A stretch of DNA of 64,000 nucleotides from positions 7,543 through 71,542 of the forward strand of contig MU619326.1 of NCBI GenBank assembly GCA_025201805.1. The letters run 5' to 3'. This document shows positions 1-12,664 of this stretch, piece after piece. Both the position numbers and the translations under genes were made by a program. Each line of letters begins with the position of its first letter. Position 1 is the first letter of the stretch. Under the pieces are notes generated by a model, which saw only the letters and a program-made list of their open reading frames with translations, was not told the origin of the DNA and did not search any database. Source of the stretch: Parasitella parasitica (Eukaryota; Mucoromycota; Mucoromycetes; Mucorales; Mucoraceae).

Positions 1-1130
1 TTGCGGAGGAGAGGGTCACAGAAGAAGAACTCATAGAGATTGTCCCATGAACTCAAGTAACGGGAACAACCTAGCTGAAGAGAGTACGTTTATACCATAG
101 AATAGCGAGTATTTAATAAACATATAATTTCACTGTTGATTAGTCATTGTCTGTTTATTTTGTGGAAGACAGGGCCATAGCCGAATTACTCACAGAGAGT
201 GTGCGATGAACTCAATAAATACCCCATTGATTGTCACTTGCCCTTTGTGTGGTAGAGAAGGACATATCAGATCCACTCATTGAAATTGTGGTAGGAACCC
301 TAATAATTTGGATGCTTACCTCAATAATGCTACCAACTCAACGAATACGACTCCTGTCATATGTCGCCATTGTGGACGAGAAGGGCATTTGCGTACTACT
401 CTCAAAAACTGTTCAAGAAACCCTACAAATTTGGAGACTAAAGCTTCCTGAGTATCTTGTTGAAGGGGCTATCTTAACTGCGAAGAACAAAGATGTCAAA
501 GTCATCAGCAATCTGCTCTTACAATGTCTTCCAGGTCATACAATATCCTATGTTAGCCATGATCGCACTTTAGATGAAAAACGTCAGATATAGATGCCAG
601 TGGAGATTTTGAATACCATAGAGAATGGTTCGCTGCCACCCTATCAACTCGATCTGAAAATTGGCTCCCCAATAATGGTTACAGTCGAAACATTGATCCT
701 GACGCTGTCATTTGCAATGGCACAAGATTGATTGTCAAGTCGCTGAAAACAAATGTTATTGAAGCTACCATAGCTACTGGCCCAAACAAAAATGATATAG
801 CTCTAATTCCGAAAATCAAGTTTATCAGCTTGGCCACTGAAGGGTTATGCCCAGTTGACTTTCGAAGGGTTCAATCTCCCATAAGATTAGCATTTGGCAT
901 GACCATTAACAAGGCACAAGGCCAAACACTCAGCTCTGTAGGTTTATATTTGCCGTGCCATGTTTTTGGTCATGGTCAATTATATGTAGCTTTGTCTTGC
1001 GTTCGAAAACCCGGATCATTGAAGTTGATGATTCCTTCCGAAATCTCAGAAATAGAAGATCAAGTTGGCAGATTCACCAACAATGTTGTCTTCCAAGAAG
1101 TTTTCCAGCAATCGTATTAAAAAAAAAGGA
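1..1130 (+). mobile_element. Decayed Helitron-like element: zinc-knuckle array and PIF1 helicase C-terminus
   Basis: Two parts are visible. From base 2 to about 450 there are four copies of a CCHC knuckle pattern (C-x2-CG-x2-GH-x-R-x2-H-x2-C): near 2-50 (first cysteines cut off by the window edge), 157-207, 240-295 and 358-415. The third copy contains an in-frame stop. From about 595 to 1120 the translation matches the end of PIF1-type helicases as found in Helitron Rep/Hel proteins: PVEILN, LPPYQLDLKIGSPIM, CNGTRLIVKSL, then AFGMTINKAQGQT and LYVALSC. The frame changes at about 680-690, between GSPIM and CNGTRL, so the helicase is frameshifted. Stops and shifts mean this is a dead copy, truncated at the left by the window. 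A free-standing PIF1 pseudogene is possible, but the knuckle array favours a transposon protein. Confidence 0.72.
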
Positions 1131-1227
1131 TCTGTAACATTTACTTCGCATGTAGAATGAGATTTCGTTTATTTTGTTTACCTAGCTTTGCAATAAATGG
1201 GATAGCCCGCTGCAGGCGTGAACTGTG

Positions 1228-1309
1228 CACCCCCCATTGGAACAAAGGTCGAAAAAAATTACCGTAGCAAAGCGAAGGTTGAAATTTTTTCACCGTAGTT
1301 CGGGGGGTG
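1228..1309. repeat. Nested imperfect palindrome downstream of the helicase remnant
   Basis: An 8-bp outer arm CACCCCCC (1228-1235) is matched by GGGGGGTG (1302-1309). An inner pair, GAAAAAAATT (1251-1260) and AAATTTTTTC (1282-1291), pairs at 9 of 10 positions. The short word ACCGTAG occurs twice, at 1261 and 1293. The base composition differs from the AT-rich flanks. It could belong to the 3' side of the Helitron-like element or to another small repeat; no terminal CTRR could be assigned. Confidence 0.5.
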
Positions 1310-3151
1310 GAGACAGCTCGTAAAAATTATAAAATGATTTTGAAGATAACTTTCGATAGACGCGCCGCCCAAGGCAATCGAAGTAACTATTAGACGGCCC
1401 TGATTATGGCGGTCCAAATTTAGACAGGCTTCATTTTTCTCTGTATTAATATATGCCTTTATAAGAAAATTTTGTATGAAAGATTAAGATCATTTTCTTT
1501 TTTTTTGGTAATGTTATGCTATTGGTAATGTTATAAACCTGTCAAACTGAACAACTACACAATTGCAAATGCAATGATAGACTTATGTACATATTATTAT
1601 TCCAACCGCATATGTTGTTGAACACTTGAGTTACATATTTACAAAAATCCTTATTGCAGATAAGATGCATAGCAATTTATATTGCATATGCGTGCCCAGT
1701 TCGACTTATATTTGCTAGACTTATGATCTAGTTTTTTTTTTATAAGGACTAGCTAATTGATAAACTATTATAAATAGCCATTAGTTTTTGTTAATTCAGA
1801 GAGATCCTATGTCAGTTTTCTCATCTGTTTCCTGATTATATATTCTTTTTGAAATAAAGACGATCACTTCTGTAACTAATCTTGCTGTTGTTTCTTCTGT
1901 GCATTTCGACTATTATATAATACAGATCCCTGATAGCAGATATACTATTTTATGATCTAATATATTATTCTTTATTATAAGTATTATATTGACAGTCGGT
2001 TTAGAATCGATACATTGACCTATTTTCAATGATTATAAACGACACCTTCATTATTTTTTTTTAAGTAAATAATACAACAATAATAAAGCAGAACTAACAT
2101 AAACCATGGAGGAATGGATTTAACGAATGCTTTGGTTGGTTTTTTCAATGCCATTCCAATCTATTGGTTTTTGAGAAGCCGGCATTAAGCCAAGCACATC
2201 TTATTTTCAGTAACTAGTTAAAAATACGTGAACGCTTCAGAAAATAATAAGTAAAATATGCGCGTGTGAAACAAAGCATGAACTAAATGGTCATGTATTT
2301 TTATTAAAGATAAGAGCTCTCTAAGCAAAGTAAATAATATTGAAAGTCGGGCGAAGAAGCTTGAATCTCTTGAAATTGAAAATGGCATAACTAAAAAAGG
2401 CAACTCTTTATGCTGTAAATTTGGTTCTGAATAATAATATGTTTTATAAGAATATGTCAACAATATTTTCAACATTTTAAATAACTACAACTAACAGCTT
2501 CTCAAAAGATATTGATGCATTGACAGTGAAGGTCGAGAGTGGTTAGACAGCCATTGCTTCATGATCAGTCAGTGATAATAGCAAAATAGAAGAAGCATTG
2601 TTGATCAAAACCCTGAAAATAGCGAGCCTGTTACTGTTCCTTCCGCTCAAGCCTGCCCCGATGATGCTGAGAGAAATTCATTGAAAAAGCTTGCCAAGAA
2701 GGATTTATTAGGATTATGGCAGTGACAATTCCTTTCGTTTCAAACCTAAACAAGTAAAACTGCCGCTGTTTTGTTCAAAAGATGTCTTATTACGGAGCTG
2801 TTGATTTTTTGTCGACAAGCTTGCGCATGAAAGAAATGTCAATAGCTCAAAGAATGACGAAGCAAGACAAAAATGCTTTGAAGATATGCCGATTATCTTT
2901 GCCAGCTTTAACAGTTTCGTTCTTCCTTCTTATATGTTCCTCCCGAATTATTGGTTATACTGTTGTAAACGATAGCAAGAAATATAGGGTATATTGTCGA
3001 GCTAATTTCAGAAGATCGATGTACAATAAAACCTCGCTAGCTATATTACATGAGGTATATTTCGAGTCGTTTTTAATTCCAGTCTTTAAAATGTGTACCT
3101 TTTAAGTTTTTTTATTTTTTTATTTTTTCATAAAAACAAATTCAAAGAAAA
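1310..3151. other. AT-rich intergenic stretch, no gene supported
   Basis: The open frames here (for example 2218-2475 minus and 2782-3105 plus) are short, have no recognisable domain and show no splice-linked extension. The last 100 bases before the dehydrogenase start are T-rich and probably carry its promoter. Confidence 0.5.
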
Positions 3152-4395
3152 ATGCTTAGATCAGTGCAATCTTTAAGACCTCGTGTCTATTCAAGCATTT
3201 GCCTAGTTAATGCAGTTTATTTTCATAGCTCTGCTTTTGTTAGTGCAGGTAAAAAGGTAGTCGCGACAAGAAAATTGCTGAAGCAAAGTCAAGAAAGGCT
3301 CGAACAACAAGGATTTGAATTAATTCAATGGCCCAAAGATTCTTCTATGCCTCGTGAAACTCTTTTAAAGGATATCAAAGGAGCCGAGGGGTTAATCTGT
3401 ATGCTTTCAGACAAAATCGACAAACAAGTTTTTGATTCAGCAGGTAATTGGGATTGAGGAGAAAATATCATCTTTCCAACTGTGCGGCTATATTTAGGCC
3501 CTCAGCTCAAAGTTGTCTCTACTTTAAGTGTTGGTTATGATCATATTGATCTACATACAGCTAAAGTGAACGGTGTCAAGATTGGCTATACCCCTGATGT
3601 GTTGACTGACGCAACTGCAGATCTTACTGTTTTGTTGACTTTAGCTGCTGCTAGACAGATGAAATCTGGCGTCCGAGCTGCTGAATCAGGAGAGGTATGT
3701 GTTATCATGAGAAAATGCAGATTTCTTAAATTTTACTTAAAAAAGTGCTCCGTGTCATGTAGTGGAGAGAATGGAGACCCGATTGGTTGTGCGGATATCA
3801 ATTCAAAGGCAAAACCTTAGGTGTAGTAGGAATGGGTCGCATTGGTCAAGCTGTGGCATCCCGATTAAAGGCATTTGGCATTGATCGTGTTGTTTACTGG
3901 GGAAGAAGTGAAAAACCTGAATTAAAGGAATCCTTGAATGCTGATTTTGTTTCATTTGATGAACTGACGTCCACGTCTGACTTTATTGTCGCTTGCTGTG
4001 CATTGACCCCAGAAACCAAAAACGTTTTCAACTACGACGCATTCAAGAATATGAAAAAAAACACAGTGAGGATACATATGTGGGCATTTAAATTTTTATT
4101 GACGTTTGTTATTGATTCATAGATCTTTGTCAACACTGCAAGAGGTGGTGTGGTAGATCAAGATGGCTTAGTGAAAGCACTGAAAGAGAACTTGATTGCT
4201 GGTGCTGGTCTTGACGTTACAAATCCAGAACCGTTGCCAATAGATCATCCGCTTTTTAAATTAGATAATTGTGTTATTCTTCCTCATATCGGTAGTGCTA
4301 CTATTGAGGCTCGTGAGACAATGGGCGATATGTGCATTGACAATATCGTAGCAGCTTTAAGAAATGATTCGATTCCATTTGGGTTAAAATATTAA
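3152..4395 (+). CDS. D-isomer-specific 2-hydroxyacid dehydrogenase, glyoxylate/hydroxypyruvate reductase type
   Basis: Exons 3152-3443, 3498-3694, 3763-4065 and 4123-4395 join in phase to 354 aa. The family reduces glyoxylate or hydroxypyruvate to glycolate or D-glycerate with NAD(P)H. The spliced protein shows the substrate-binding N-terminal part (LSVGYDHIDL), the Rossmann motif VGMGRIGQ (G-x-G-x2-G), and the catalytic set: Arg in NTARGGVVDQD, Glu in NPEPLP and His in LPHIGSA. The WREWRPDWLCG segment read across intron 2 is typical of the GRHPR branch. The first 35 or so residues are Arg- and Ser-rich without acidic residues and look like a mitochondrial presequence. The start is the first ATG of the open frame. 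Substrate and cofactor preference cannot be read from the sequence. Confidence 0.9.
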
Positions 4396-5639
4396 TACGA
4401 ATGTATAGTTGGATACGTTATAGACAAAATAAATCTTCAATAATCTAGTTGATACTGTACAACCATCAAAGAGACGATGGATTATTTAATGACCATAAGG
4501 AAGATAACTCGCACTACTAGCAGTAATGAATGAGTACAGTTCATTATAAGACATGGCAAGCTATTTATTACCCACCAAACAAATTACCACTTACTTATTT
4601 TGATATTTGTAGGAAAAATGCCCTCATTGACACGCAAAGCAAGTTATGAAAATCATGTTGCCAAGTTCAAAGATTATGTTGGATTGTTTCTTCAAGCCAA
4701 CAATCAACGAAAAAAGACAGATTCAGTGATTTTCAGGCACTAATTCTGCGTTATCATAGCTACATATTTGAGTCTGTATAAAGAGATGGTATCCCCAAGA
4801 CTACAGAAAATTTTAAATGCTGGCGCACTCTACATGATGCATATTTGCCACAATAGAAAGAAGACAATTTAATCCAAATATAAAGCATAATAAGCTTATT
4901 GATTCAGATCCATTATTTTTTACGCTATGCCAAAGGCAAATAAACATTGAGTTTTTGTAAGGCTAAAGTATTGCCAGTTTCCCATATCAGCGGGGGTATT
5001 AAAAACGAAATCATGCAGCAGAAATTTCTCCACCATTTTCTTATAATGTCGCACTTCGAAGCAGAGAAAACAATTAGCATCTTAGATATGAAATGTGCGT
5101 GGAGGTTGTTGGGATAAAAGCAAATACATGTATCATTGATGTTTAGAAGGCACTACGCTGCAAACAATCACGGAAATAATAGCAAGAGGAGGACTCTGAC
5201 GGGGCTTAAGCAGAAATAGTTGGACATTAGCTAAAAAGATACTGCCCCTCATAAAAGACGGCGTATTGGCTTGAGCCGCAGTATCCACAATCAGTACCCA
5301 AGCCATGCTATTTATTTATTTCCTCAATATACAATAGATTTGTATTTAAAAACTCTATACAGACAAATATAGATATTTTGGTTCAAGAAGTGAGCCGATG
5401 TATGTAAATTAATCATGAAATTATACAACTTTCTCAATTGCAAAAAAGGTGACACCAAGACCACCATGTATCTGCAATCCGACTGAGTTAAATTCATGAG
5501 CAATTTCGAAAAAAAAAAAGAGGGGCAGCAATCTATATAATTAATTTATTTAGGAGATAGAGGGAGAAACTTAAGGATCACTGTTCTTTCTTTATTTTTT
5601 TTTCTTTCATTACCTTTTTTTTTTTCTCTCTTTCTAATC
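4396..5639. other. Intergenic stretch with no supported gene
   Basis: A short frame starts at 4618 (MPSLTRKASYENHVAKF) but stops after about 40 codons and has no recognisable homology. The last 70 bases (about 5570-5639) form a pyrimidine tract typical of a core promoter in this window and lie just before the Hook start codon. Confidence 0.45.
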
Positions 5640-8524
5640 ATGACTTTCTCAAAAATGGAAGCAGCCATGGAGGATGCTTTTGTAGAATGGGTAAACAGTA
5701 AATTACGCTTTTGTCACCAACAAAAAAAAAAACTAAAAACAAATGTTTTAGATTAATACTTTTGATGTGAAATCGTATTCCATTGATACTGTAGTTGAAT
5801 TAGCAGATGGCGTTGTTCTTTCAGAAATTTTAACTGATATGTAAAGTTATCAAGCGGTAACCATGTTTATGTGTGTATTTACTCATTTCTCTCGAACGTA
5901 GTGATCCAAAGTGGTTCAAACAAATCAAACAAACAGAAACGGCCAGCAATTGGGTTGTCCGATTCAACAATCAAAAGAAACTCCACAAATTAATAACACG
6001 TTACTTTGAGGATATCGTGGGGCAGGACCCTGAACTTCTTCCTACAGTCAATTTAACCGCTATTGCGAAAGATGCTGATTTACATGAATTGTTACTCATG
6101 TGCCAGCTGGTAATTGCTATCGCTGTCCAATCAGATAACAATAAGGTTTATATTGAAATGATACAAAGCCTGTCGCAGAAGAGTCAACACGCGCTTATGG
6201 TTTCGATTGAAGAAGTAATGAATCATTTCAATACAGAGCCAGATTATGCATCCAACAATCCTCGACTCTCTTATCTATCGGGTAATTCTGGTGGCTCAGG
6301 AACTAAGAACTTTTACCTAGAAGATATGCCATACAGATATCAGCTTGAATTCGAGAAAGTGTTGCTAGAAAAGAAGCAATTTGAAACATCTCATAGTCAG
6401 TTATTGGGTGAATATGATCAATTACGAGAAAGATTCGTAAGTGGCATGTAACTAAGCGCTATACATGACTCATTTCATTGTCGCAGGAGGATTTGCTGAG
6501 TGAAAAAGAAGATTTAAAGATTCGGCTGCAGGACATGGACGAGGCAATTACCCAGGCAAACAAGACGGGAAAAGCCGATAATGTGATGAAGACTGAAATT
6601 GATCATCTCAAGCAGGATTTGTAAGTAGTGTTTGTTGGATTTTCCTCTTTAACCAAACTCATATGACTGATTTTCGTAGGGAGCGCAGTGAAGATCGACG
6701 TCAGGAAACAGAAATGATGATGGAAACTCATTTACAGTCGATTAATGAACTTAAAAAAAAAGTCGAGGAATTAACTGCTCAAGCAGAAGAAGCATCCACA
6801 TTAAGATATCAGTTGGAAGAGTACAAACAAGCTGTCGAGAAAATGCAAAAGATGGAAATCACACTTGAAAAATATAAAAGAAAAGTTGAAGATACATCAG
6901 ATTTGAAGAGACAAATAAAGGCTCTGGAAGACCAAAATTCGAGCTTGCTGGAGCGTAGTCATCAAGTAGAAGACGAATATAGAAAAGTTTTGGCTTTCAA
7001 AACTTTAATGGATTCGTACAAGGAACAAGTGCAGCAGTTGGAACTCGGAAATCGAGAGATATTAAAAGAAAAAACACTATTGGAGGAAGAAATGAGAAAC
7101 ATGGCAGATACATGTGCATACTTGGAGAACGATCGTGATCGAAATATGGAGCAGGTTCAGCTTCTAGAAGAACACATTAAAGAATTGGAGTTTGGTGGCG
7201 GCCAAACACTCGATAAAGTGCTTGGTCATAGAGCAAGTGTTGCTATTGAAGAAGAAAGTTTACAAGAAGACGAAAGCACAATGGAAGAAAACATGAAAAA
7301 GGCCAATGTAACAGAGTTGTAAGTGCATAAGCAGCCATACGCCAAGCTATCTCATATTCATTCTCTATGTAGGCGTTTGACAATCGGACGATTACAGAAG
7401 AAAATCAAAAATTTAGAGGTGAAATTACCTGCTGGCAGCAGTTTGGCTGATGAAACAGAGAATTTGAAGGTGAACAGAGACGAGCTTCAGCAGGTACAGT
7501 AGTTCTGCCAAATACAAAATTTAAAGCTGACTTTTTTGTTCTGGTTCAAGAATTACGACTCGATTGTTGTAGAAAGAGATAGATTACGCGATGAATTATC
7601 TCAAATTCGAAATGGCATTCCAGATTCATTGCTCAATCAGACACAAACCATCATGGCATTCCGATCCCGTATATTAGATCTTGAAAAGGAATCCAGTAAT
7701 TTAAAAGAAAACACTATACAACTCGAAACAACTGTGTTGGACGGTACCCGCAGCGTTGCAAAAGATAAAATTAGTCTTCAAAACTTTGAGAAGGAACATT
7801 CCAAAATTCAGGATAGAGTTAACAGGTTGGAGGATATCACCAAAATGCAACTACATGATATCAATCGCATGTTGGTTGAAGCCAACTATTTAAATGGCAT
7901 CAACAACAACGGCAATGATACGAGACCAGGTTTAAGCGAGTAAGCGTATACCCCAATTTCTTGCCTGCAGACGATAACTAATGTTTGAATAGCGGGGATC
8001 TTGAAGTGATTAAAGAGCAGAATGCAAGCTTACAAATTCATGTGCTTCATTTACAAGAAGAGATTAACGAAACTCAAGGACGAATCCGCAAAGTACGCGA
8101 TGTAAGTTCATATTTGCTCGAGAATTATACTATATGGCGTTAAACAGCTATTTCAATTAGATGATTAAGCTTTACAATCAATTGCTACAAGAAATGACAG
8201 CAAGATTCTCCAATGTCCGTAAATCCGACGAGGGTTTGATAGGTAGAGGCCCAAGAACAAAAGAAGAAGAGCAAGACTTACTAAAGGTAAGCCCAAGCAT
8301 AAAGGACTTCCATAACCTTGACATTTACATCGCTACAATAGAAACAAATTCAAGATGTTCGCCAGCAATCCAAGATTGAGCAGCAATTAATCATCTCAGC
8401 TTGGTACGATCTTGCGAGACGAAGCGACCGAACATCTAGCCTAGTCTTAGGTTCTATGCCTTCGACTTGGTTGGGCAGACAGAGAAAAGCATTGGATATA
8501 CATTTGAGGCAAAGATTATGCTAG
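5640..8524 (+). CDS. Hook family protein (dynein/microtubule adaptor for endosomes)
   Basis: Ten exons: 5640-5690, 5752-5840, 5902-6436, 6487-6620, 6680-7318, 7373-7493, 7551-7939, 7993-8101, 8161-8286 and 8342-8524, giving 791 aa. Residues 1 to about 165 form the calponin-homology-like HOOK domain (FVEWINTF, LADGVVLSEIL, DPKWFK, NWVVRFNN). Most of the rest, to about residue 700, is Glu/Lys/Gln-rich coiled coil with heptads. The tail carries SAWYDLARR and STWLGRQRKAL, as in Hook C-termini. In filamentous fungi Hook (HookA/Hok1) links early endosomes, through the FTS-FHIP complex, to dynein and kinesin. All phases agree (intron phases 0 or 2). No frameshift was seen. Confidence 0.92.
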
Positions 8525-11362
8525 ATTTTTGTTGATATTAAAACCATGAATTGATACCTTTTTACATACATAAATTAATACTGTAATGACGTGTCCTCAT
8601 CCTCAAATGTGTATAAATCATTCTGTAATGGAGGGAAGCACTGTTTGTTAGAATGGTCCCACTCTGTGAAATTATGATGTAGCTGTGATGCGGTATATGG
8701 CAGGGCTTTAATTTTTACAGAATGTTGTTAATACCTCTTTGATCAAAAATCCATGGCATTGCACTTCATGGTTTTTTTTAGGCAGCCGAAGTAAGTTTGA
8801 TAACGTGCTTTACCAAAAAGTGCTAGAAGTTAAAGTCGTGACAAGTATACCAGAATAACATAGAAAGGATCCAAAAAGATTCGAGTTCAACCTTAAAGAT
8901 AATTACGATTTAGTCATGATAATATATGTGGCCCTAATTGTATGTCTGTTAATCGCATTGCATGCAACCTTCGAGCTTTCCATCCTGATAATTTGGGCAA
9001 TTTCCTTGACTTCGTTTTTAGGTTGAGAACAACCAAAGATAGACAAGATTTTATGGATGTGGGAAGAGAGATATCGCAGAAATTTAATCTTCGTAAATGG
9101 CTAAAATAGTAGCTTCAGCCAAGTGTCTGTTTGATGATCTTTGCTTGCAAACCTTTGATAAAAGTGGATTTGTTTCATCATCACTTCCTTGTATAGCTTG
9201 TCCCGAAACGCCAGCCAGTTACTAATAGTGTTCTTCTCTTGTTACAGGTATCCAAAGTGCACGGAAACGTAATTTTTGATTATTTCCAGACTCACGTAAT
9301 ACGCTATGGAGCAAAACCAAAAATCGAAGCCTCTTTTCCAGCAGCCAAAAAGCTTTTATGAAACGCTTGATGGGCGAGCCCCCGACGACAACTAAGCTTT
9401 GTACGGCATCAAGAAGAGGAAGACCACTGTAGTCATTGTTGAATTCAAGAAAAGGAGAAAGTCGGACGAGTCATTGGATACTATCATTGATGAGCTTCGG
9501 AAAGTGTGGGCAAGGAATTTCGTATTCCCACAGAAAAATGTAGCCATACTTTGGCGCTAGAAAACGTCGAGGAAAGAAAATTATTCGACGAGCAATGATG
9601 TTATCGATATTTATAAAACAGAACCTTCCATTAATATGGAATTATTAGACAAAGACATTGTGGGTGAAACATTTGGAGATAAAGAAGGAAAGCGTATAAA
9701 TGTTGCTTTTGTTCCGTTATACTTTGCATTTTGGCAAATAAGTCTCGTTGGAACAAATGAACACAACTTCCAAAGCATTTTACTAGCAAAAGATAGAGCT
9801 CCCTTACCAACGGTGATTGACCTCGTGTCTTCTTCGTCTTCAACTGATCATGAAGCTTTGACCTTGCTTTTGCTTCTAAACCTGAATTGCCTTCCTCCTC
9901 CTCATCAGATAAGCTTGAAGATCCATCTCCCGCCGATATTTTTACTTCTAGCCTCTTGATTCCTGCGAAGAGACCATTTCTGCAGAAAGAGTATAAACAT
10001 GTTGTATATCAATATGCAGATGTGTATTATCAAACTGAAAATAAATTGAATTTTACTGGTATATCATTCCCGTCTCTAGCAATGCTTGCTATATTGAAGC
10101 TCCTTTTGAGCTCTTGTTCACTGCTATTTTACCGCATATTGACATGTCTGTTGTCAATAGAAACAACACATACGATAAATGCATCAAGGATGCATTTGAT
10201 TTGTATCAAATTGAAACAAAACCTGGTACAAATGGTGCAGTTGGGCTAGTGAAAAAATTTCTTTGGAATATAGAATCCTCGGTGAAGATTAAAAGCTCGA
10301 AAAGTTGTTCAAAAAAGGAGAACAGAACGATGCTTTTGAGCTGCTATCTAATTTCCTGAATGGTCTCTGCAGTTTGGTTCAAGTATCTGTTCCTTTCCTA
10401 ATAGCCTGATTTATCGAGAGTATCTTTACTCAGATAATACATCTTTGTTAGATTATTCCAATTTAGAGTTTGAGCGCAACGATCAATCCATATCACCTCG
10501 TCAAAAACAAGATTTTACGCGATCTATTGCCCAGAATTATGGTAATCACACTGGATGTTTTAGAAGCAAAAAGTTCTCAAGTGTTTCAAAAATACAGTGA
10601 TTTCCTGTTAAGAAACCTTTGATTTTAATACCTTTGAATAAATGTATGTTCAACACTGTTAAACGTCATAATCAATGCTAAGTTTTCATTGACTCCTAGG
10701 GACACTTACCCTCGGGAACACTCCCTCCACGGATTATATATTAACCATTGCTACCCTCGACGATTATATCTTTTTCATCCCACACCGTGTACATGTAACA
10801 TATAAATGACAGCAAACTTTAATCTGCACACCGTTCGTTCATATTAACCATATCTTGTATGTACATAGAAGCTTATTCTTTAAAATATTAGTAAATTTTA
10901 GCCAAACTACATGATAGCAGCGTAACAAGTCTGAACACCAAGCGGTTTTATTATGAAAAATCATGAATAATAGTCTTTCACTAAAGCTATAGTTACAAGT
11001 AGTAATCTGTAAAAGCTTGGCGAAATCTAATTGAGGATTTTCTATATACGTATTTAGCAATTCTGCAGTGCCCTTGATTAATATGTAGATATAATATTTG
11101 CTTATATCATTTTCTGGGCTCAAACTATGCGAGATGTCAATAACACCTGGCATATAAACTGATGGTTGCATGACTAAATTCTTTAAAATCAGGATTTTCA
11201 ATTACGGAGATAAAAAAAAAACAATTGCAGTAATCTGGTATCACTGTAACATGCTTGCAAGTACTCGGTATCGGTCCGTGCGCCCACCTTTACGTGCGGC
11301 TATTCAACCATGATGTGCTTATAAATTAGCATTAGTTCCATCCCAACAAAATACGACTCACT
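8525..11362. other. Gene-poor spacer containing degenerate coding remnants
   Basis: No intact gene. Reading frames such as MEQNQKSKPLFQQPKSF (from 9306, stop at about 9395) and MELLDKDIVGETFGDKEGK (from 9636) are broken by stops and frame changes. The remnant is listed separately. The 10.4-11.3 kb part is plain AT-rich sequence. Confidence 0.45.
9306..10360 (+). pseudogene. Broken coding remnant of unknown origin
   Basis: Successive fragments in changing frames keep protein-like composition: 9306-9395 (stop), continuing after the stop to about 9560 with EFKKRRKSDESLDTIIDEL; 9636-9959, with LVSSSSSTDHE and then a shift; 9887-10100, with KPELPSSSSSDKLEDPSPAD and VYYQTENKLNFTG; and 10114-10359, with DMSVVNRNNTYDKCIKDAF. 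The frames overlap as expected if single-base indels broke one longer protein. I do not recognise the family. It may be a decayed single-copy gene or a repeat-encoded protein. Confidence 0.4.
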
Positions 11363-12664
11363 TTGCCTTTTACTGTTTTTATTCCATACAACATGGAGCA
11401 AATTCAACACATTATGTCTCGTTTAGCATTAGCAAGAGCCATCAAGGCTACCGATAGTGAATCAGAAGACAGGTCTTGGAATAAGAGCATCATTTTTAGT
11501 CAGCCTTTTGTCAAGGATTTGCATAAACAAAAGCATCAATTACTTTGTCAATTAGAAGAAGCTGTTGATAATAAACCTCCATTACAAGATGGCAATAAAA
11601 ATAATGAAAGTCATCATAATTTCAAGCGCCATTATCATGCGCACAATGTCAGCTCATCCTCAACCTCCCTTGTAGCCGGTAATATTTTTCAAGCATAAAC
11701 GGATATACATTTGTATGTTAATACAATCACTGTACTTGTGAAAATAGAGAAACGACCCTTAGCACCAAAAGTTGCAAGACGTTCACAATGTATATGTTTA
11801 CCAAGTGACACGGAAGATGATACAGATAATGATCAAACTGAGGATAACGAAACGGACGATGATTCCCAAGTATTTCGAAGTAATCAAAGAGTCCCGAAAA
11901 AAGAGATTTTTGTTGATTACTAATTCACATAGTAAATCCTAGTCAAACCTCAGTCCGAGTCTATCAAAGATAGTAGATCTCCTTCTCTGTATCAAAACGG
12001 AATCTCGCGCTCCGCAAGCATGGAATCGACAATGAAAATTGATAATGGTGTTAGTAGTCCATCCAGAAACTCTACTTCAAGTCATGTTACTCCCTTAACA
12101 GAGGAGGATGGAAGCGAAGAACCTATTATACATAATAGTCAACAAAGAATACCCCAGCATGCCCTGGGCGAAGATTGTACTAACTATATCCCTATGCATA
12201 AAATGCAAAAGAATCCTGCTTCACCCATGGTAGACCCCATGTATTATCAACGACTACAGCATTACCAAGCCCAACTACAATACCAGCACTACTTGCAATA
12301 CCAGCAACAGCTACAATATCAACAGCAGCAATTGTACTTGCTCTCACACAACCCAAATGTCTTTTTTTTGCCAGGTTCACGGGCAATGACAATGATGGAG
12401 GAGCCTGTATCGATAGGTCCTCCTCCACCACCGCCACGACATCAAATGCCAGCTTCCTCAAAGAAAACGTCGCGTCATCATAAGCATGGCTCAAGTAGCA
12501 GTAGATTAAGCAGCACTGATATTAGACGAAGAAAAGAAATCATGAGAAGCTCTACAACAGATTTATCCTCATCATCAACAGTGCCAATACCTACGAATGG
12601 TTATATGCCTATAACACCACCTTTCCCAAGAAACATTACGGGCAGACACCCATCATACTATTAA
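11363..12664 (+). CDS. Low-complexity protein of unknown function
   Basis: Exon 1 is 11363-11678 and exon 2 starts at 11748, both well supported. The second intron is ambiguous: either 11870-11953 (382 aa) or 11880-11942 (389 aa). Both contain the branch-like TACTAAT near 11918 and keep the frame open into 12020-12664. The protein has no domain I recognise. It has an acidic Asp/Thr stretch (DTEDDTDNDQTEDNETDDD), a Gln/Tyr-rich run (QYQHYLQYQQQLQYQQQQ), a poly-Pro segment (GPPPPPP) and Ser-rich basic C-terminal sequence (SSKKTSRHHKHGSSSSR). An alternative start is Met at 11393 (MEQIQHIMSRLALARAI). It looks like a disordered regulatory or scaffold protein, but no function can be assigned. Confidence 0.65.

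Noticed and set aside
2782-3105. 107-aa frame just upstream of the dehydrogenase
   Set aside because: No recognised motif and AT-driven composition. It lies in the dehydrogenase promoter region; it may be relic DNA, but a gene is not supported.
12192-12494. 100-aa minus-strand frame
   Set aside because: It mirrors the CAA/CAG-rich coding strand of the 11363-12664 gene.
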